A stretch of DNA of 64,000 bases from JAOUEA01 sp963762075 (GTDB lineage Bacteria > Actinomycetota > UBA4738 > HRBIN12), in NCBI GenBank assembly GCA_963762075.1, contig CAVXJC010000002.1:386680-450679 (forward strand), read 5' to 3'. Of the stretch, positions 42,386 through 51,244 are shown in pieces. A model generated the notes under the pieces. The model saw nothing but the letters and a program-made list of their open reading frames with translations, ran no database searches and was not told where the DNA came from. Within the stretch, counting starts at the first letter, position 1. Every line of letters begins with the position of its first letter. A program made the position numbers and the translations under genes.

Positions 42386-43669
42386 CTACTTCAGGAAACC
42401 CTCGTAGTGCCGCATCAGCAGCTGCGACTCGATCTGTTTCATCGTCTCGAGCGCCACCCCGACCGCGATCAGCACCGACGTGCCGCCGAACGGGAACTGC
42501 TGGAAGTCCCAGATGCGGAACACGATGGTCGGGACGAGGGCGATCGCGGCGAGGAACAGCGCGCCGGGCAGGGTGATGCGAACGAGGATGTCGTTGAGGT
42601 AGGTCGCGGTCGGCCCACCCGGCCGGATGCCTGGGATGAAGCCCCCTTGCTTGCGCAGGTTGTCGGCCTGCTTCACCGGATCGAAGCTGATCGCCGTATA
42701 GAAGTACGCGAAGAACACGATCATCGTCGCGAGGACGACCATGTAGACGTATGTGGGGTCGTTGGCGTTCAGGTACTTCGTGACGAACCCCTGGAATCCC
42801 TCCCACGGCACGATGCTACCGAGCAACACCGGCATGTACATGACCGAGGTCGCGAAGATGATCGGGATCACGCCGGCCTGGTTGACCTTGAGTGGCAGGT
42901 AGGTGCTGCCGCCGGTCGTCATCTTCCGCCCGACGATGCGTTTGGCGTACTGGATGGGGATGCGTCGCTGCCCTTGATCCATGAACACGACCGCGACGAT
43001 GATGCCGAGCCCGATCAGCATGATCACGCTGAACTTGAAGTTGCCCCCTTGGCGCAGGATGGCGTCGCCCTGCCCGGGCAGCGACGCGATGACGCTCGTG
43101 AAGATCAGGATCGACATGCCGTTGCCGACGCCGCGCTGGGTGATGAGCTCGCCGAGCCACATGATCATCGCGGTGCCGGCGGTGAGCGTGAGCACGATCA
43201 GGGCGATGTTCGGCGGGGTGAACGTGCCCGTGGGGAAGGGGTCTGGGAGACCGGTCTGCCCCGAATGGAACAGGAACACGATGCCCGTCGATTGCAGGAT
43301 CGCCAGCACGACCGTGACGTAGCGCGTGTACTGGTTGATCTTCTTGACGCCGATCTCGCCTTGGTCCTGCAGGGTCTGCAGCTTCGGGATCACGACCGTC
43401 AGCAGCTGCATGATGATCGAGCTGGTGATGTACGGCATGATGCCGAGTCCGAAGACGGCCATCTGTCCAAGCGCACCGCCCGAGAACAGGTTGATCAGCT
43501 GCAGGAATCCGCCCTCACCCGATTCGAGGGCGGCACGGATGCGCGCGAAGTCGACCACCGGCACCGGGACGTAGGAGCCGAACCGGTACACAGCGATGAT
43601 GAACAGGGTGAACAGGATCTTGTTGCGAAGATCCGGAAGCCGGAACGCGTTGAGGAAAGCTTTCAGCAC
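42386..43669 (-). CDS. secY: Preprotein translocase subunit SecY
   Basis: This 427-residue channel subunit has ten hydrophobic segments. The plug region follows the first, and PDLRNKILFTLFI, GIMPYITSSII, LQDQGEIG and IPGIRPG are family segments. It closes the spc cluster, 23 bases after rplO, before adk. Length is normal. Confidence 0.95.
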   Translation of the reverse strand: MLKAFLNAFRLPDLRNKILFTLFIIAVYRFGSYVPVPVVDFARIRAALESGEGGFLQLINLFSGGALGQMAVFGLGIMPYITSSIIMQLLTVVIPKLQTLQDQGEIGVKKINQYTRYVTVVLAILQSTGIVFLFHSGQTGLPDPFPTGTFTPPNIALIVLTLTAGTAMIMWLGELITQRGVGNGMSILIFTSVIASLPGQGDAILRQGGNFKFSVIMLIGLGIIVAVVFMDQGQRRIPIQYAKRIVGRKMTTGGSTYLPLKVNQAGVIPIIFATSVMYMPVLLGSIVPWEGFQGFVTKYLNANDPTYVYMVVLATMIVFFAYFYTAISFDPVKQADNLRKQGGFIPGIRPGGPTATYLNDILVRITLPGALFLAAIALVPTIVFRIWDFQQFPFGGTSVLIAVGVALETMKQIESQLLMRHYEGFLK

Positions 43670-43692
43670 GGGCGTCTATCGTACCCCGGCAA

Positions 43693-44133
43693 CTAGCGCT
43701 CGATGAGCTCGGCGCGACCGCCGGCCTGCTCGATCTTGGCCTTGGCCGCCGCCGAGAACGCGTGCGCCTTCACCGTCAGCGCGTGTCCGAGGTCGCCGCG
43801 AGCGAGGATCTTGACCGGCATGCCCTTGTGCACGAGGCCGTGCGCGGCAAGCGCATCGGGTGTGACCTCGCCACGTTCGTAGTACTTCGACAGCACCTCG
43901 ACGTTGACCACCGCGTACTCGACGCGGTTCACGTTCGTGAACCCCTTGAGCTTGGGAACGCGGCGCTGCAACGGCATCTGCCCGCCCTCGAACCACGCCG
44001 GGACGTTCTTGCGGGCCCCCGTGCCCTTGGTGCCACGCCCGGCCGTCTTGCCACGTACGCCGGCACGCCCACGTCCCACGCGCTTGCGGTCCTTCTTCGC
44101 ACCCTCAGCGGGCTTCAAGTGATGGAGCTTCAT
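43693..44133 (-). CDS. rplO: 50S ribosomal protein L15
   Basis: This 146-residue protein has MKLHHLKPAEGAKK, the glycine-rich GRGRAGVRGKTAGRGTKG region and FEGGQMPLQRRVPKLKGF. It lies between rpmD and secY as usual. Confidence 0.96.
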   Translation of the reverse strand: MKLHHLKPAEGAKKDRKRVGRGRAGVRGKTAGRGTKGTGARKNVPAWFEGGQMPLQRRVPKLKGFTNVNRVEYAVVNVEVLSKYYERGEVTPDALAAHGLVHKGMPVKILARGDLGHALTVKAHAFSAAAKAKIEQAGGRAELIER

Positions 44134-44160
44134 GGAGGAACCCTTCCGCGAGGCCGCCGG

Positions 44161-44349
44161 TCAGGCGCCCTCGACCTCTTCGACCTTCACGAGGTGGCGG
44201 ACCTTGTCGATCATGCCTCTGATCTCGGGACGGTCTTCCTTGACGACGCTGTCGTTGATGCGGTGCAGCCCGAGCCGGCGGACCGTGTCCTTCTGATCCC
44301 GTGGCCGGTCGATCACGCTGCGCACCTGCGTCACCTTGAGCCTGCTCAT
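44161..44349 (-). CDS. rpmD: 50S ribosomal protein L30
   Basis: This 62-residue protein has KVTQVRSVIDRPRDQKDTV followed by a LGLHRINDSVV segment, the L30 ferredoxin-like fold. Start overlaps rpsE stop by four bases. It ends with an acidic VEEVEGA tail. Confidence 0.95.
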   Translation of the reverse strand: MSRLKVTQVRSVIDRPRDQKDTVRRLGLHRINDSVVKEDRPEIRGMIDKVRHLVKVEEVEGA

Positions 44350-44993
44350 CTGCGGCCTCCGCGCGGGCCCTGGCCGCGGCCCCGATCGCGCGAGGGCTGG
44401 TCGGAGTAGACCTCCTCGAGCGCGGCCGTGCGCGCGGCCTGCAGCCGCACCTCAGCCGCGGCCACGGCTTCGAGCATGGGCTTGGGCGCGACCTCGTGCA
44501 CGTCGCGGCCGCGCAGCGCGGCGATCTGCTGGGGCCGGCGGAGCGACTGCAGCCCGGCCACCGCCGCCTTCACGATGTTGATCTGATTCGAGCTGCCGAG
44601 CGACTTGGACAAGATGTCCTTGATGCCTGCGGCCTCGACGAGGGCGCGGACGGGCCCGCCGGCGATGACACCGGTTCCGGGGGCTGCGGGCTTCAGCATG
44701 ACCACCCCGGCGCCCGCCTCGCCCATGACCTCGTGCGGGATCGTGGTGCCCATCATGGGCACGTCGAACATGGCCTTTCGGGCCTCCTCGACACCCTTCG
44801 CGATCGCGGCGGGCACTTCCTTGGCCTTGCCGTACCCGAGCCCGACACGGCCCGCCCCGTCACCGACGACGACGAGCGCGGCGAACGAGAACCGCCGGCC
44901 GCCCTTGACGACCTTTGCGACACGGTTGATAGAGATCACCCGTTCTTCGAAGGGGCTTCGGTCTTGCTGGTTCGAGTCGTAACGCCTGCTCAT
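44346..44993 (-). CDS. rpsE: 30S ribosomal protein S5
   Basis: This 215-residue protein is important for decoding accuracy and spectinomycin binding. RVISINRVAKVVKGGRRFSF is the N-terminal domain loop with normal actinobacterial residues; GGPVRALVEAAGIKDI follows. The N-terminus is short and polar (MSRRYDSNQQD); the C-terminus has an Arg- and Gly-rich tail. ATG 44993 is the conserved start; upstream open frame is not coding. Confidence 0.95.
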   Translation of the reverse strand: MSRRYDSNQQDRSPFEERVISINRVAKVVKGGRRFSFAALVVVGDGAGRVGLGYGKAKEVPAAIAKGVEEARKAMFDVPMMGTTIPHEVMGEAGAGVVMLKPAAPGTGVIAGGPVRALVEAAGIKDILSKSLGSSNQINIVKAAVAGLQSLRRPQQIAALRGRDVHEVAPKPMLEAVAAAEVRLQAARTAALEEVYSDQPSRDRGRGQGPRGGRR

Positions 44994-44994
44994 G

Positions 44995-45342
44995 TCAGAT
45001 CTGGAGTCCTCCCTCGCGCGCGCCGTCGGCGAGCGCAGCGACCCGGCCGTGGTACAGCCGGCCACCGCGATCGAAGACGGCGCGCTCGATGCCGGCGTCT
45101 CTCGCGCGGCTCGCCAGCAGTTCGCCGGCTGCCTTCGCACGCGCCGTCTTGTCGTCGCCCGAGACCTCGCGGTCGCTCACGTGGGCGAGCGTGCGGGCCG
45201 CGACATCGTCGATGAGCTGCGCGTAGATGAACTTGTTGGACCGGTACACCGCCAGACGGGGACGCGCACCATCGCCCGCGACCTTCTTGCGAACCCGGGT
45301 ATGACGGCGCTCGCGCGCCGCTCGTCGCTCGTTCCTCGCCAT
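44995..45342 (-). CDS. rplR: 50S ribosomal protein L18
   Basis: This 115-residue 5S-RNA binding protein has RRHTRVRKKVAG, PRLAVYRSNKFIYAQLIDD and FDRGGRLYHGRVAALADGAREGGL. It ends LQI rather than the usual LEF. TGATG junction with rplF indicates coupling. Confidence 0.96.
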   Translation of the reverse strand: MARNERRAARERRHTRVRKKVAGDGARPRLAVYRSNKFIYAQLIDDVAARTLAHVSDREVSGDDKTARAKAAGELLASRARDAGIERAVFDRGGRLYHGRVAALADGAREGGLQI

Positions 45343-45893
45343 CAGGCAGCACCTGTCTTCGCGGCCTTGCCGGCCTTCTTGCGCACGTACTCACCCTCGT
45401 ACCGGATGCCCTTGCCCTTGTACGGCTCGGGCTTGCGGATCTTCCGGATCTTGGCGGCGATCTCTCCGACCGCCTGCTTGTCGTTGCCCCGCACCACGAT
45501 CTGGGTCGGGGCGGGAACCTCGAACTCGATGCCGTCAGGCACGGGCACCAGCACGGGGTGCGAGTAGCCGGCCTGCACCTCGATGTCCTTGCCCTTCATG
45601 GCTGCGCGATATCCGACACCGACGATCTCGAGCTTCTTCTCGAACCCCTTCGTCACGCCCTCGACCATGTTGGCCAGGAGCGAACGGGTGAGTCCGTGCA
45701 GCCCACGGTTGAACCCTTGGTCATCGGGGCGTTCGACCCGCGCGACGCCATCGCCGACCGCGATCGACATGTTCGGGTGCATCGTCTGAGCGAGCTCGCC
45801 GAGCGGTCCCTTCACGGTGACGAGGTTGCTCTCGCCCACGGTGACTTCGACCCCGTTCGGGATCTCGATGGGCTGCTTTCCGATCCGACTCAT
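45342..45893 (-). CDS. rplF: 50S ribosomal protein L6
   Basis: This 183-residue protein has two related domains: MSRIGKQPIEIP at the start and PEPYKGKGIRYEGEYVRKKAGK at the end, the latter highly conserved. It is 45 bases after rpsH. Confidence 0.97.
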   Translation of the reverse strand: MSRIGKQPIEIPNGVEVTVGESNLVTVKGPLGELAQTMHPNMSIAVGDGVARVERPDDQGFNRGLHGLTRSLLANMVEGVTKGFEKKLEIVGVGYRAAMKGKDIEVQAGYSHPVLVPVPDGIEFEVPAPTQIVVRGNDKQAVGEIAAKIRKIRKPEPYKGKGIRYEGEYVRKKAGKAAKTGAA

Positions 45894-45938
45894 CGTGTCC
45901 GTTCCTTCATCTCTTCTCGCGGGCTCCGCACCTGCCGT

Positions 45939-46364
45939 CTACCAGACGTGTGCCAGCACCTCGCCGCCGATGCCCTTGCGGGACGCTTCCTTGTCGGTCA
46001 TGACGCCTTGGGACGTCGACACGATCGCGATGCCGAGCCCGCCGAGCACTCGGGGCAGCTTGTAGCGCCCCGCGTACACCCGGCGGCCGGGCGTCGACAC
46101 ACGCTTGATGCCGCTGATCGTACGCTGCCGCTGCTTGCTGTACTTCAGGCGCACGACGAAGGCTTGATGCACACCCTCACCGTCGCGCTCGAACCCTTCG
46201 ATGTATCCCTCCGCTTCGAGGATGCCGAGCACGGCTCCGTTGACCTTGGAGACGGGCACCGCGAGATCGTCCTTGAACGCCAGGTTGGCGTTGCGGATGC
46301 GCGTGAGCAGGTCGGCGACCGGGTCGTTCACGTTACTCGAGAACCGCCGTTGCTTGGTCACCAT
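45939..46364 (-). CDS. rpsH: 30S ribosomal protein S8
   Basis: This 141-residue protein binds 16S helix 21. NDPVADLLTRIRNAN and GIAIVSTSQGVMTDKEA are family segments. ATG 46364 overlaps the rpsN stop by seven bases. The N-terminus (MVTKQRRFSSNV) is about eight residues longer than average. Confidence 0.96.
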   Translation of the reverse strand: MVTKQRRFSSNVNDPVADLLTRIRNANLAFKDDLAVPVSKVNGAVLGILEAEGYIEGFERDGEGVHQAFVVRLKYSKQRQRTISGIKRVSTPGRRVYAGRYKLPRVLGGLGIAIVSTSQGVMTDKEASRKGIGGEVLAHVW

Positions 46365-46543
46365 GACGCCTTCGTCACCCCCGGAAGCTCGCCCGCGTGC
46401 GCCAGCTCGCGGAAGCAGATACGGCAGAGCAGGAACCGCTTGTAGACGGCGCGGGCACGCCCGCACCGCTGGCAGCGCGTGTAGGCGCGCACGCGGAACT
46501 TCGGATGGCGCTGCTGCTTGTTCTTCAGTGCTTTCTTGGCCAT
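46358..46543 (-). CDS. rpsN: 30S ribosomal protein S14, zinc-binding type Z
   Basis: This 61-residue protein has two Cys-x-x-Cys pairs (CQRC and CRIC) and the RCGRARAVYKRFLLCRICFREL segment, the short zinc form. MAKKALKNK start at 46543. It lies between rplE and rpsH as usual. Confidence 0.96.
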   Translation of the reverse strand: MAKKALKNKQQRHPKFRVRAYTRCQRCGRARAVYKRFLLCRICFRELAHAGELPGVTKASW

Positions 46544-46554
46544 GTGTGTATCTC

Positions 46555-47133
46555 CTACCCTGCCTGTGCGACCTGCTCGAGCCCCGCGAACGGGAAGCCG
46601 AGCGCGGCCAGCAGGCTTCGTGCCTCGTCGTCGGTGGTCGCGGTCGTCACGATCGTGATGTCCATGCCTCTGACCTGCGCCACCTTGTCGTAGTCGATCT
46701 CCGGGAAGATCAGCTGCTCGGTCACGCCCATCGTGTAGTTGCCATGCCCGTCGAACGAGCGCGGTCCCATGCCCCGGAAGTCGCGGATACGCGGAAGAGC
46801 GAGCGATACCAGGCGGTCGTAGAACTCCCACATGCGGTTGCCGCGCAACGTGACCTTCGCGCCGATCGGCATACCTTCGCGCAGCTTGAAACCTGCGATC
46901 GACTTGCGGGCCTTGGTGACGACGGGCTTCTGACCGGTGATGATCGTGAGGTCGTCGACCGCGGCGTCGAGCATGCGCGCGTCCTTGACGGCGTCGCCGA
47001 TGCCCATGTTCACCACGATCTTGTCGAGGCGCGGCACCTGCATCACGTTCTCGAGGCCGAGCGTCGACTGCAGCTCCGGAACGATCTCGTCACGGAAGCG
47101 CTGTTTCAATCTCGGCGTGTAGTCGTCGCTCAT
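46555..47133 (-). CDS. rplE: 50S ribosomal protein L5
   Basis: This 192-residue 5S-RNA protein has VPRLDKIVVNMGIGDA, TGQKPVVTKARKSIAGFKLREG and the P-site loop. Start overlaps the rplX stop (ATGA). Length is normal. Confidence 0.97.
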   Translation of the reverse strand: MSDDYTPRLKQRFRDEIVPELQSTLGLENVMQVPRLDKIVVNMGIGDAVKDARMLDAAVDDLTIITGQKPVVTKARKSIAGFKLREGMPIGAKVTLRGNRMWEFYDRLVSLALPRIRDFRGMGPRSFDGHGNYTMGVTEQLIFPEIDYDKVAQVRGMDITIVTTATTDDEARSLLAALGFPFAGLEQVAQAG

Positions 47134-47468
47134 AGCTCCGCCTCACACTTGCGACAGATGCGCACCTTGGTGCCGTCGTTCTCGATGCGGTGACCCACGC
47201 GCGTCGGTTTGCCGCAACTCGAGCAGACGGGCTGCACGTTGGAGATGTCGATGAACGTCTCCACGTCGATGATGCCGCCTTGCTGGATGGCCTGGCTCGA
47301 CCCGCTCGCCCGGCCCGCCGCGCGCTGGTGCTTCTTCGCGAACGCCACACCGTCGACCATGACCCGGCCCTCGGTGGGCATCACGCGGACCACGCGGCCT
47401 TCCTTGCCGCGGTCCTTGCCCGCCATCACACGGACCGTGTCGTCTCTCCGGATGTCGACGCCTGGCAT
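47130..47468 (-). CDS. rplX: 50S ribosomal protein L24
   Basis: This 112-residue assembly initiator has a KOW domain (DDTVRVMAGKDRGKEGRVVRV) and CSSCGKPTRVGHRIENDG with RICRKCEAE near the end. The Cys-x-x-Cys pairs suggest a zinc-binding version, common in actinobacteria. Confidence 0.96.
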   Translation of the reverse strand: MPGVDIRRDDTVRVMAGKDRGKEGRVVRVMPTEGRVMVDGVAFAKKHQRAAGRASGSSQAIQQGGIIDVETFIDISNVQPVCSSCGKPTRVGHRIENDGTKVRICRKCEAEL

Positions 47469-47471
47469 CTG

Positions 47472-47840
47472 TTACAGCACCTCCGGTGCGAGCGAGATGA
47501 TCTTCATGAACCGCTTCTCGCGCAGCTCGCGCGCGACCGGCCCGAAGATGCGGGTGCCGCGCGGGTTCCTCTGATCGGTGATGATCACGACGGCGTTGTC
47601 GTCGAATCGGATGTACGACCCGTCGATCCGCCGGCGCTCCTTCGCGGTGCGCACGACGACCGCCTTGACGACCTCACCCTTCTTGACGCCGCCGCCGGGA
47701 AGCGCATCCTTCACGGTGCCGACGATGACGTCGCCGACGCCGGCGTACCGACGGCCCGAGCCGCCCAGCACACGGATGCACAGGACCTCTTTGGCCCCCG
47801 TGTTGTCCGCGACCTTGCAGCGCGTTTCCTGCTGGATCAC
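47472..47840 (-). CDS. rplN: 50S ribosomal protein L14
   Basis: This 122-residue protein starts MIQQETRCKVADNTGAKEV and ends FMKIISLAPEVL, both canonical. GTG start at 47840. It follows rpsQ by 43 bases. Confidence 0.97.
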   Translation of the reverse strand: MIQQETRCKVADNTGAKEVLCIRVLGGSGRRYAGVGDVIVGTVKDALPGGGVKKGEVVKAVVVRTAKERRRIDGSYIRFDDNAVVIITDQRNPRGTRIFGPVARELREKRFMKIISLAPEVL

Positions 47841-47883
47841 CGCCGGCTCCTCGTTCCTCGTCTCGTCGTGTTCTCTCGAGGGC

Positions 47884-48171
47884 TCACTTCGCCCGTTCGA
47901 CGATCTCGACCACGCGCCACCGCTTGCTCTTCGAGATCGGGCGCGTCTCCATCACCCGGACGGTGTCGCCCACGTGCACGTCGTTCTGCTCGTCGTGCGC
48001 GGCGAGCTTCGACGAGCGGCGCACGGTCTTGCGATACAACGGGTGCGTCACCTTGCGGTCGATGCGGACCAGCACGGTCTTGTCCATCTTGTCCGACACG
48101 ACCACGCCGGTGCGGACCTTTCGGCGTCCGCGCTCTGCGGTCGTGACGATCGCGTTCTGCTCGTCGCTCAC
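47884..48171 (-). CDS. rpsQ: 30S ribosomal protein S17
   Basis: This 95-residue OB-fold protein has VVSDKMDKTVLVRIDRKVTHPLY and VHVGDTVRVMETRPISKSKRW. GTG start 48171 overlaps the rpmC stop. Normal length. Confidence 0.97.
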   Translation of the reverse strand: MSDEQNAIVTTAERGRRKVRTGVVVSDKMDKTVLVRIDRKVTHPLYRKTVRRSSKLAAHDEQNDVHVGDTVRVMETRPISKSKRWRVVEIVERAK

Positions 48172-48437
48172 TGCCCCTCCCCGGTCTCCGCGGCGTTGGC
48201 CGCGAGCTCTTGCGCCGCCGTCTCGGTCGCGCCGAGCTCGGCGTCGATCTCACGTTCGCGTAGCACGGTCGCGATGCGCGCGACGTCGCGGCGCACCTGC
48301 CTGATGCGCGTGGGGCTGTCGAGCTGGCCGGTCGCCTGCTGGAAGCGCAGGTTGAAGAGCTCTTCCTTGGCGTCGTCGACGCGCGACAACAGCTCGTCGT
48401 CGGGAAGCTCGCGCAGCTCTGCGGCCTTGCTGGGCAT
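48168..48437 (-). CDS. rpmC: 50S ribosomal protein L29
   Basis: This 89-residue protein has the two-helix L29 core (ELRELPDDELLSRVDDAKEELFNLRFQ and RRDVARIATVLRERE) plus about 20 extra Ala- and Glu-rich residues at the C-terminus. It overlaps rpsQ by four bases. Confidence 0.96.
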   Translation of the reverse strand: MPSKAAELRELPDDELLSRVDDAKEELFNLRFQQATGQLDSPTRIRQVRRDVARIATVLREREIDAELGATETAAQELAANAAETGEGQ

Positions 48438-48440
48438 CGT

Positions 48441-48854
48441 CTACTCCCCGTCCCTTGTGATGAACTTCGTCTTGATCGGAAGCTTGTGCTGCGCGCGCTT
48501 CATGGCCTCGCGAGCCAGCGACTCGGGGACCCCGGCGAGCTCGAACATGACGCGTCCAGGCTTCACGACGGCAACCCAGCCCTCGGGATTGCCCTTGCCC
48601 GAGCCCATGCGGGTCTCGGCGGGCTTCTTGGTCACCGACTTGTCGGGGAAGATGTTGATCCACACCTTGCCGCCTCGGCGGATGTGGCGCGTGATCGCCA
48701 CACGTGCCGACTCGATCTGACGGTTCGTGATCCATGCCCCCTCGAGCGCCACCAAGCCGTAGTCGCCGAAGCTGACCTCGGTGCCCCCCTTGGCCATGCC
48801 GCGGCGATGGCCCCTGTGCACCTTGCGGTGCTTGACCTTCTTCGGGGCGAGCAT
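48441..48854 (-). CDS. rplP: 50S ribosomal protein L16
   Basis: This 137-residue protein starts MLAPKKVKHRKVHRG and contains WITNRQIESARVAITRHIRRGGKVWINIFPDK (in pieces), the signature. The second half (GKGNPEGWVAVVKPGRVMFE) is also canonical. ATG overlaps the rpsC stop by one base (TGATG). Confidence 0.97.
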   Translation of the reverse strand: MLAPKKVKHRKVHRGHRRGMAKGGTEVSFGDYGLVALEGAWITNRQIESARVAITRHIRRGGKVWINIFPDKSVTKKPAETRMGSGKGNPEGWVAVVKPGRVMFELAGVPESLAREAMKRAQHKLPIKTKFITRDGE

Positions 48855-49786
48855 CAGCTCTCGCTTCCTTCCGGTGGCGCGTTCGGAGTCGGTGCTCCGG
48901 CAATGGGCATGTCGGTGGTCGGTGCATCGCTCGCTTCCGGATCCGCAGGCTCGGGCGCGGAGGCGGCAGGCTCGGGTGCGGCCGGCGTGGCGGCAGGCTC
49001 GGGCGCGGCTGACGTGGCGGCAGGCTCGGGTGTGGCCGGGGTGGCGGCTGCCTGAGCCGAGCCACCTCGCGCGGCCGTGTCGACCTGCTGGGCCGACGCG
49101 TGTGCACGGGCGAGCGCCCGCTCGGTCTGCTGCTCGCGGTGCGGCACCTCGTCGCCGTGGTAGACCCAGACCTTCACCCCGACGACGCCGAACGTCGTCT
49201 TGGCCTCTGCGGTGCCGAAGTCGACCTTCGCGCGCAGGGTGTGCAGCGGTACGCGACCTTCGCGGTACCACTCTCGCCGCCCCATCTCCGATCCGCCGAG
49301 CCGGCCGCCGGTCGCCACGCGCACGCCGAGCGCGCCGGAGCGCATCGCGGTCTGCACGGCGCGACGCATCGCACGGCGGAACGCCACCCGCCCCGCGAGC
49401 TGCTCGGCAACGCCTTGGGCGAGCAATGTGGCGTCTGTCTCGGGGCGCGACTCGCTCGCGGCCTGATTCATGTCCTCGACCTTCACGTCGACTCGCTTCT
49501 TGGTGTATCGCTCGATGTCCTTGCGCAGGCGGTCGACCTCGGCGCCCTTCCGGCCGATCACGATGCCGGGCCGGGCCGTTCGGATGAAGACCCAGATCTG
49601 GTCGCCCTTGCGCTCGATGTCGATCGAGCTGATGCCCGCGCGCGAGAGCCGGGACCTGATGTGCTTGCGGATCCAGATGTCCTCGTGCACCTGCGTCGCG
49701 TAATCGCGCCTGCCGGCGTACCAGTTGGATTTCCAGGGATAGATGACCCCCAGGCGGAACCCGTACGGGTTGACCTTGTGACCCAC
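48854..49786 (-). CDS. rpsC: 30S ribosomal protein S3, with a long low-complexity tail
   Basis: This 310-residue protein has the KH domain (IVIGRKGAEVDRLRKDIE) and the C-terminal mRNA-entry domain (GTAEAKTTFGVVGVKVWVYHGD). After about residue 215 a tail of roughly 95 residues is rich in Ala, Pro and Glu with near-repeats of PEPAAT; most S3 proteins are 210-280 residues. GTG 49786 (MGHKVNPYGFRLG) overlaps the rplV stop. The tail is in frame and clean, so it is likely real. Confidence 0.95.
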   Translation of the reverse strand: MGHKVNPYGFRLGVIYPWKSNWYAGRRDYATQVHEDIWIRKHIRSRLSRAGISSIDIERKGDQIWVFIRTARPGIVIGRKGAEVDRLRKDIERYTKKRVDVKVEDMNQAASESRPETDATLLAQGVAEQLAGRVAFRRAMRRAVQTAMRSGALGVRVATGGRLGGSEMGRREWYREGRVPLHTLRAKVDFGTAEAKTTFGVVGVKVWVYHGDEVPHREQQTERALARAHASAQQVDTAARGGSAQAAATPATPEPAATSAAPEPAATPAAPEPAASAPEPADPEASDAPTTDMPIAGAPTPNAPPEGSES

Positions 49787-50130
49787 TAGCTTTCCTCTCC
49801 CATCGTCGCCACCACGAGCGTCACGTGCGACGTGCGCTTGCGCACTCGAGTCGCGCGCCCATAGGCACGCGGCCTGTAGCGACGCAACGTCGGGCCTTCG
49901 TCGACCCACGCGCGCGACACCGTCAGGTTCTCCGCGATCACGCCGGGCTGCTGCTCGGCGTTCGCGATGGCCGAGCTCAGCAGCTTCTCCACCTCGGGCG
50001 TGGGTCCGAGCGGGGAGAAGCGCAGGATGCGACGCGCCTCGGCAACGTGCTGACCACGGATCATGTCGATCACCCTGCGCATCTTCCGAGGAGACGTGCG
50101 CGCGTACTTCATGCTGGCTCGCGCTTCCAC
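49786..50130 (-). CDS. rplV: 50S ribosomal protein L22
   Basis: This 114-residue tunnel protein has YARTSPRKMRRVIDMIRG and the hairpin loop EGPTLRRYRPRAYGRATRVRKRTSH. GTG start 50130 directly follows rpsS. Macrolide-contact loop looks normal. Confidence 0.96.
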   Translation of the reverse strand: MEARASMKYARTSPRKMRRVIDMIRGQHVAEARRILRFSPLGPTPEVEKLLSSAIANAEQQPGVIAENLTVSRAWVDEGPTLRRYRPRAYGRATRVRKRTSHVTLVVATMGEES

Positions 50131-50412
50131 CTATCTCACTCCCGTCCGTCGCTCGTCCCTGGAGTGCGAGCGGAAGGTGCGCGTCGGTGCGAACTCGCCG
50201 AGCTTGTGCCCGACCATCGACTCCGAGATGAAGACCGGCACATGCTTTCTGCCATCGTGCACGGCGATCGTGTGCCCGAGCATCTCGGGCACGATCGTCG
50301 ATCGGCGCGACCACGTCTTGACGACGCGCTTGTCGCCCCGCTTGTTCATGTCGTCGATCTTGACCATGAGGTGCTCGTCGACGAACGGACCCTTCTTGAC
50401 GGACCTGGGCAC
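50131..50412 (-). CDS. rpsS: 30S ribosomal protein S19
   Basis: This 93-residue head protein has SVKKGPFVDEHLMVKI, TWSRRSTIVPEMLGHTIAVHDGRKHVPVFI. GTG 50412 overlaps the rplB stop by one base; the conserved PRSVKKGPF fixes the start. Confidence 0.96.
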   Translation of the reverse strand: MPRSVKKGPFVDEHLMVKIDDMNKRGDKRVVKTWSRRSTIVPEMLGHTIAVHDGRKHVPVFISESMVGHKLGEFAPTRTFRSHSRDERRTGVR

Positions 50413-51242
50413 TAGCCACGCCCCTTCCCACGACGGCGGACGATGTACTTGTTCGACGACTTGTTCTTCTTTCGCGTGCGGCCTTCCTTCTTTCCCCACG
50501 GCGACGTGGGGTGTCGCCCGCCCGAGGACTTGCCTTCTCCTCCGCCGAGCGGATGATCGACCGGGTTCATCGCCACGCCGCGCACGGTCGGACGCTTGTT
50601 CTTCCAGCGCGAACGCCCGGCCTTGCCGAGCGAGATGAGCTCGTGCTCGGGGTTGCCAACCGTCCCGACCGTGGCCTTCGAGGCCGCGGGTACCAGACGG
50701 GTCTCCCCCGATGGAAGCCGGACCGTGGCCATCGAGCCTTCCTTCGCCATGAGCTGCACGCTCGCGCCGGCCGAGCGGGCGAGTTTGGCGCCTGCGCCGG
50801 GCTTCAGCTCGATCGCGTGCACGACCGTTCCCACGGGGATGTTTCGCAATGGAAGCGCGTTGCCGGGCCGGATCTCTGCATCGGGACCGCTCACCAGCCT
50901 GTCGCCCTGGCGCACACCTTGCGGCGCAAGGATGTACCGCTTCTCGCCGTCGGCGTAGTGCAGCAGCGCGATGCGCGCGCTCCGGTTCGGGTCGTACTCG
51001 ACGTGGGCGACCGTGGCAGGCACTCCGTCCTTGTTCCGCTTGAAGTCGACGATGCGGTAGCGCTGCTTCGTGCCGCCCCCCTGATGACGCGCCGTGATAC
51101 GACCGTGCACGTTGCGCCCGGCTTTGCGGTGCTTCTTCTGGAGCAGCGATCTCTCGGGTGTCGAGCGCGTGATCTCGTCGAACGAGGAGACGCTCGCGCC
51201 ACGCCGTCCCGGCGTCGTCGGCTTGTGCTTACGGATGGCCAT
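50412..51242 (-). CDS. rplB: 50S ribosomal protein L2
   Basis: This 276-residue protein has the SH3-like and RNA-binding domains and the conserved MNPVDHPLGGGEGKSSGGRHPTSPWG loop near the peptidyl-transferase centre. Start MAIRKHKPTTPGRRG at 51242, two bases after rplW. Confidence 0.97.
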   Translation of the reverse strand: MAIRKHKPTTPGRRGASVSSFDEITRSTPERSLLQKKHRKAGRNVHGRITARHQGGGTKQRYRIVDFKRNKDGVPATVAHVEYDPNRSARIALLHYADGEKRYILAPQGVRQGDRLVSGPDAEIRPGNALPLRNIPVGTVVHAIELKPGAGAKLARSAGASVQLMAKEGSMATVRLPSGETRLVPAASKATVGTVGNPEHELISLGKAGRSRWKNKRPTVRGVAMNPVDHPLGGGEGKSSGGRHPTSPWGKKEGRTRKKNKSSNKYIVRRRGKGRG

Positions 51243-51244
51243 GC

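Noticed and set aside
49787..50431. Long upstream extension of the rpsC frame
   Set aside because: It overlaps rplV and rpsS in another frame and has no conservation; the MGHKVNPYGF start at 49786 is canonical.
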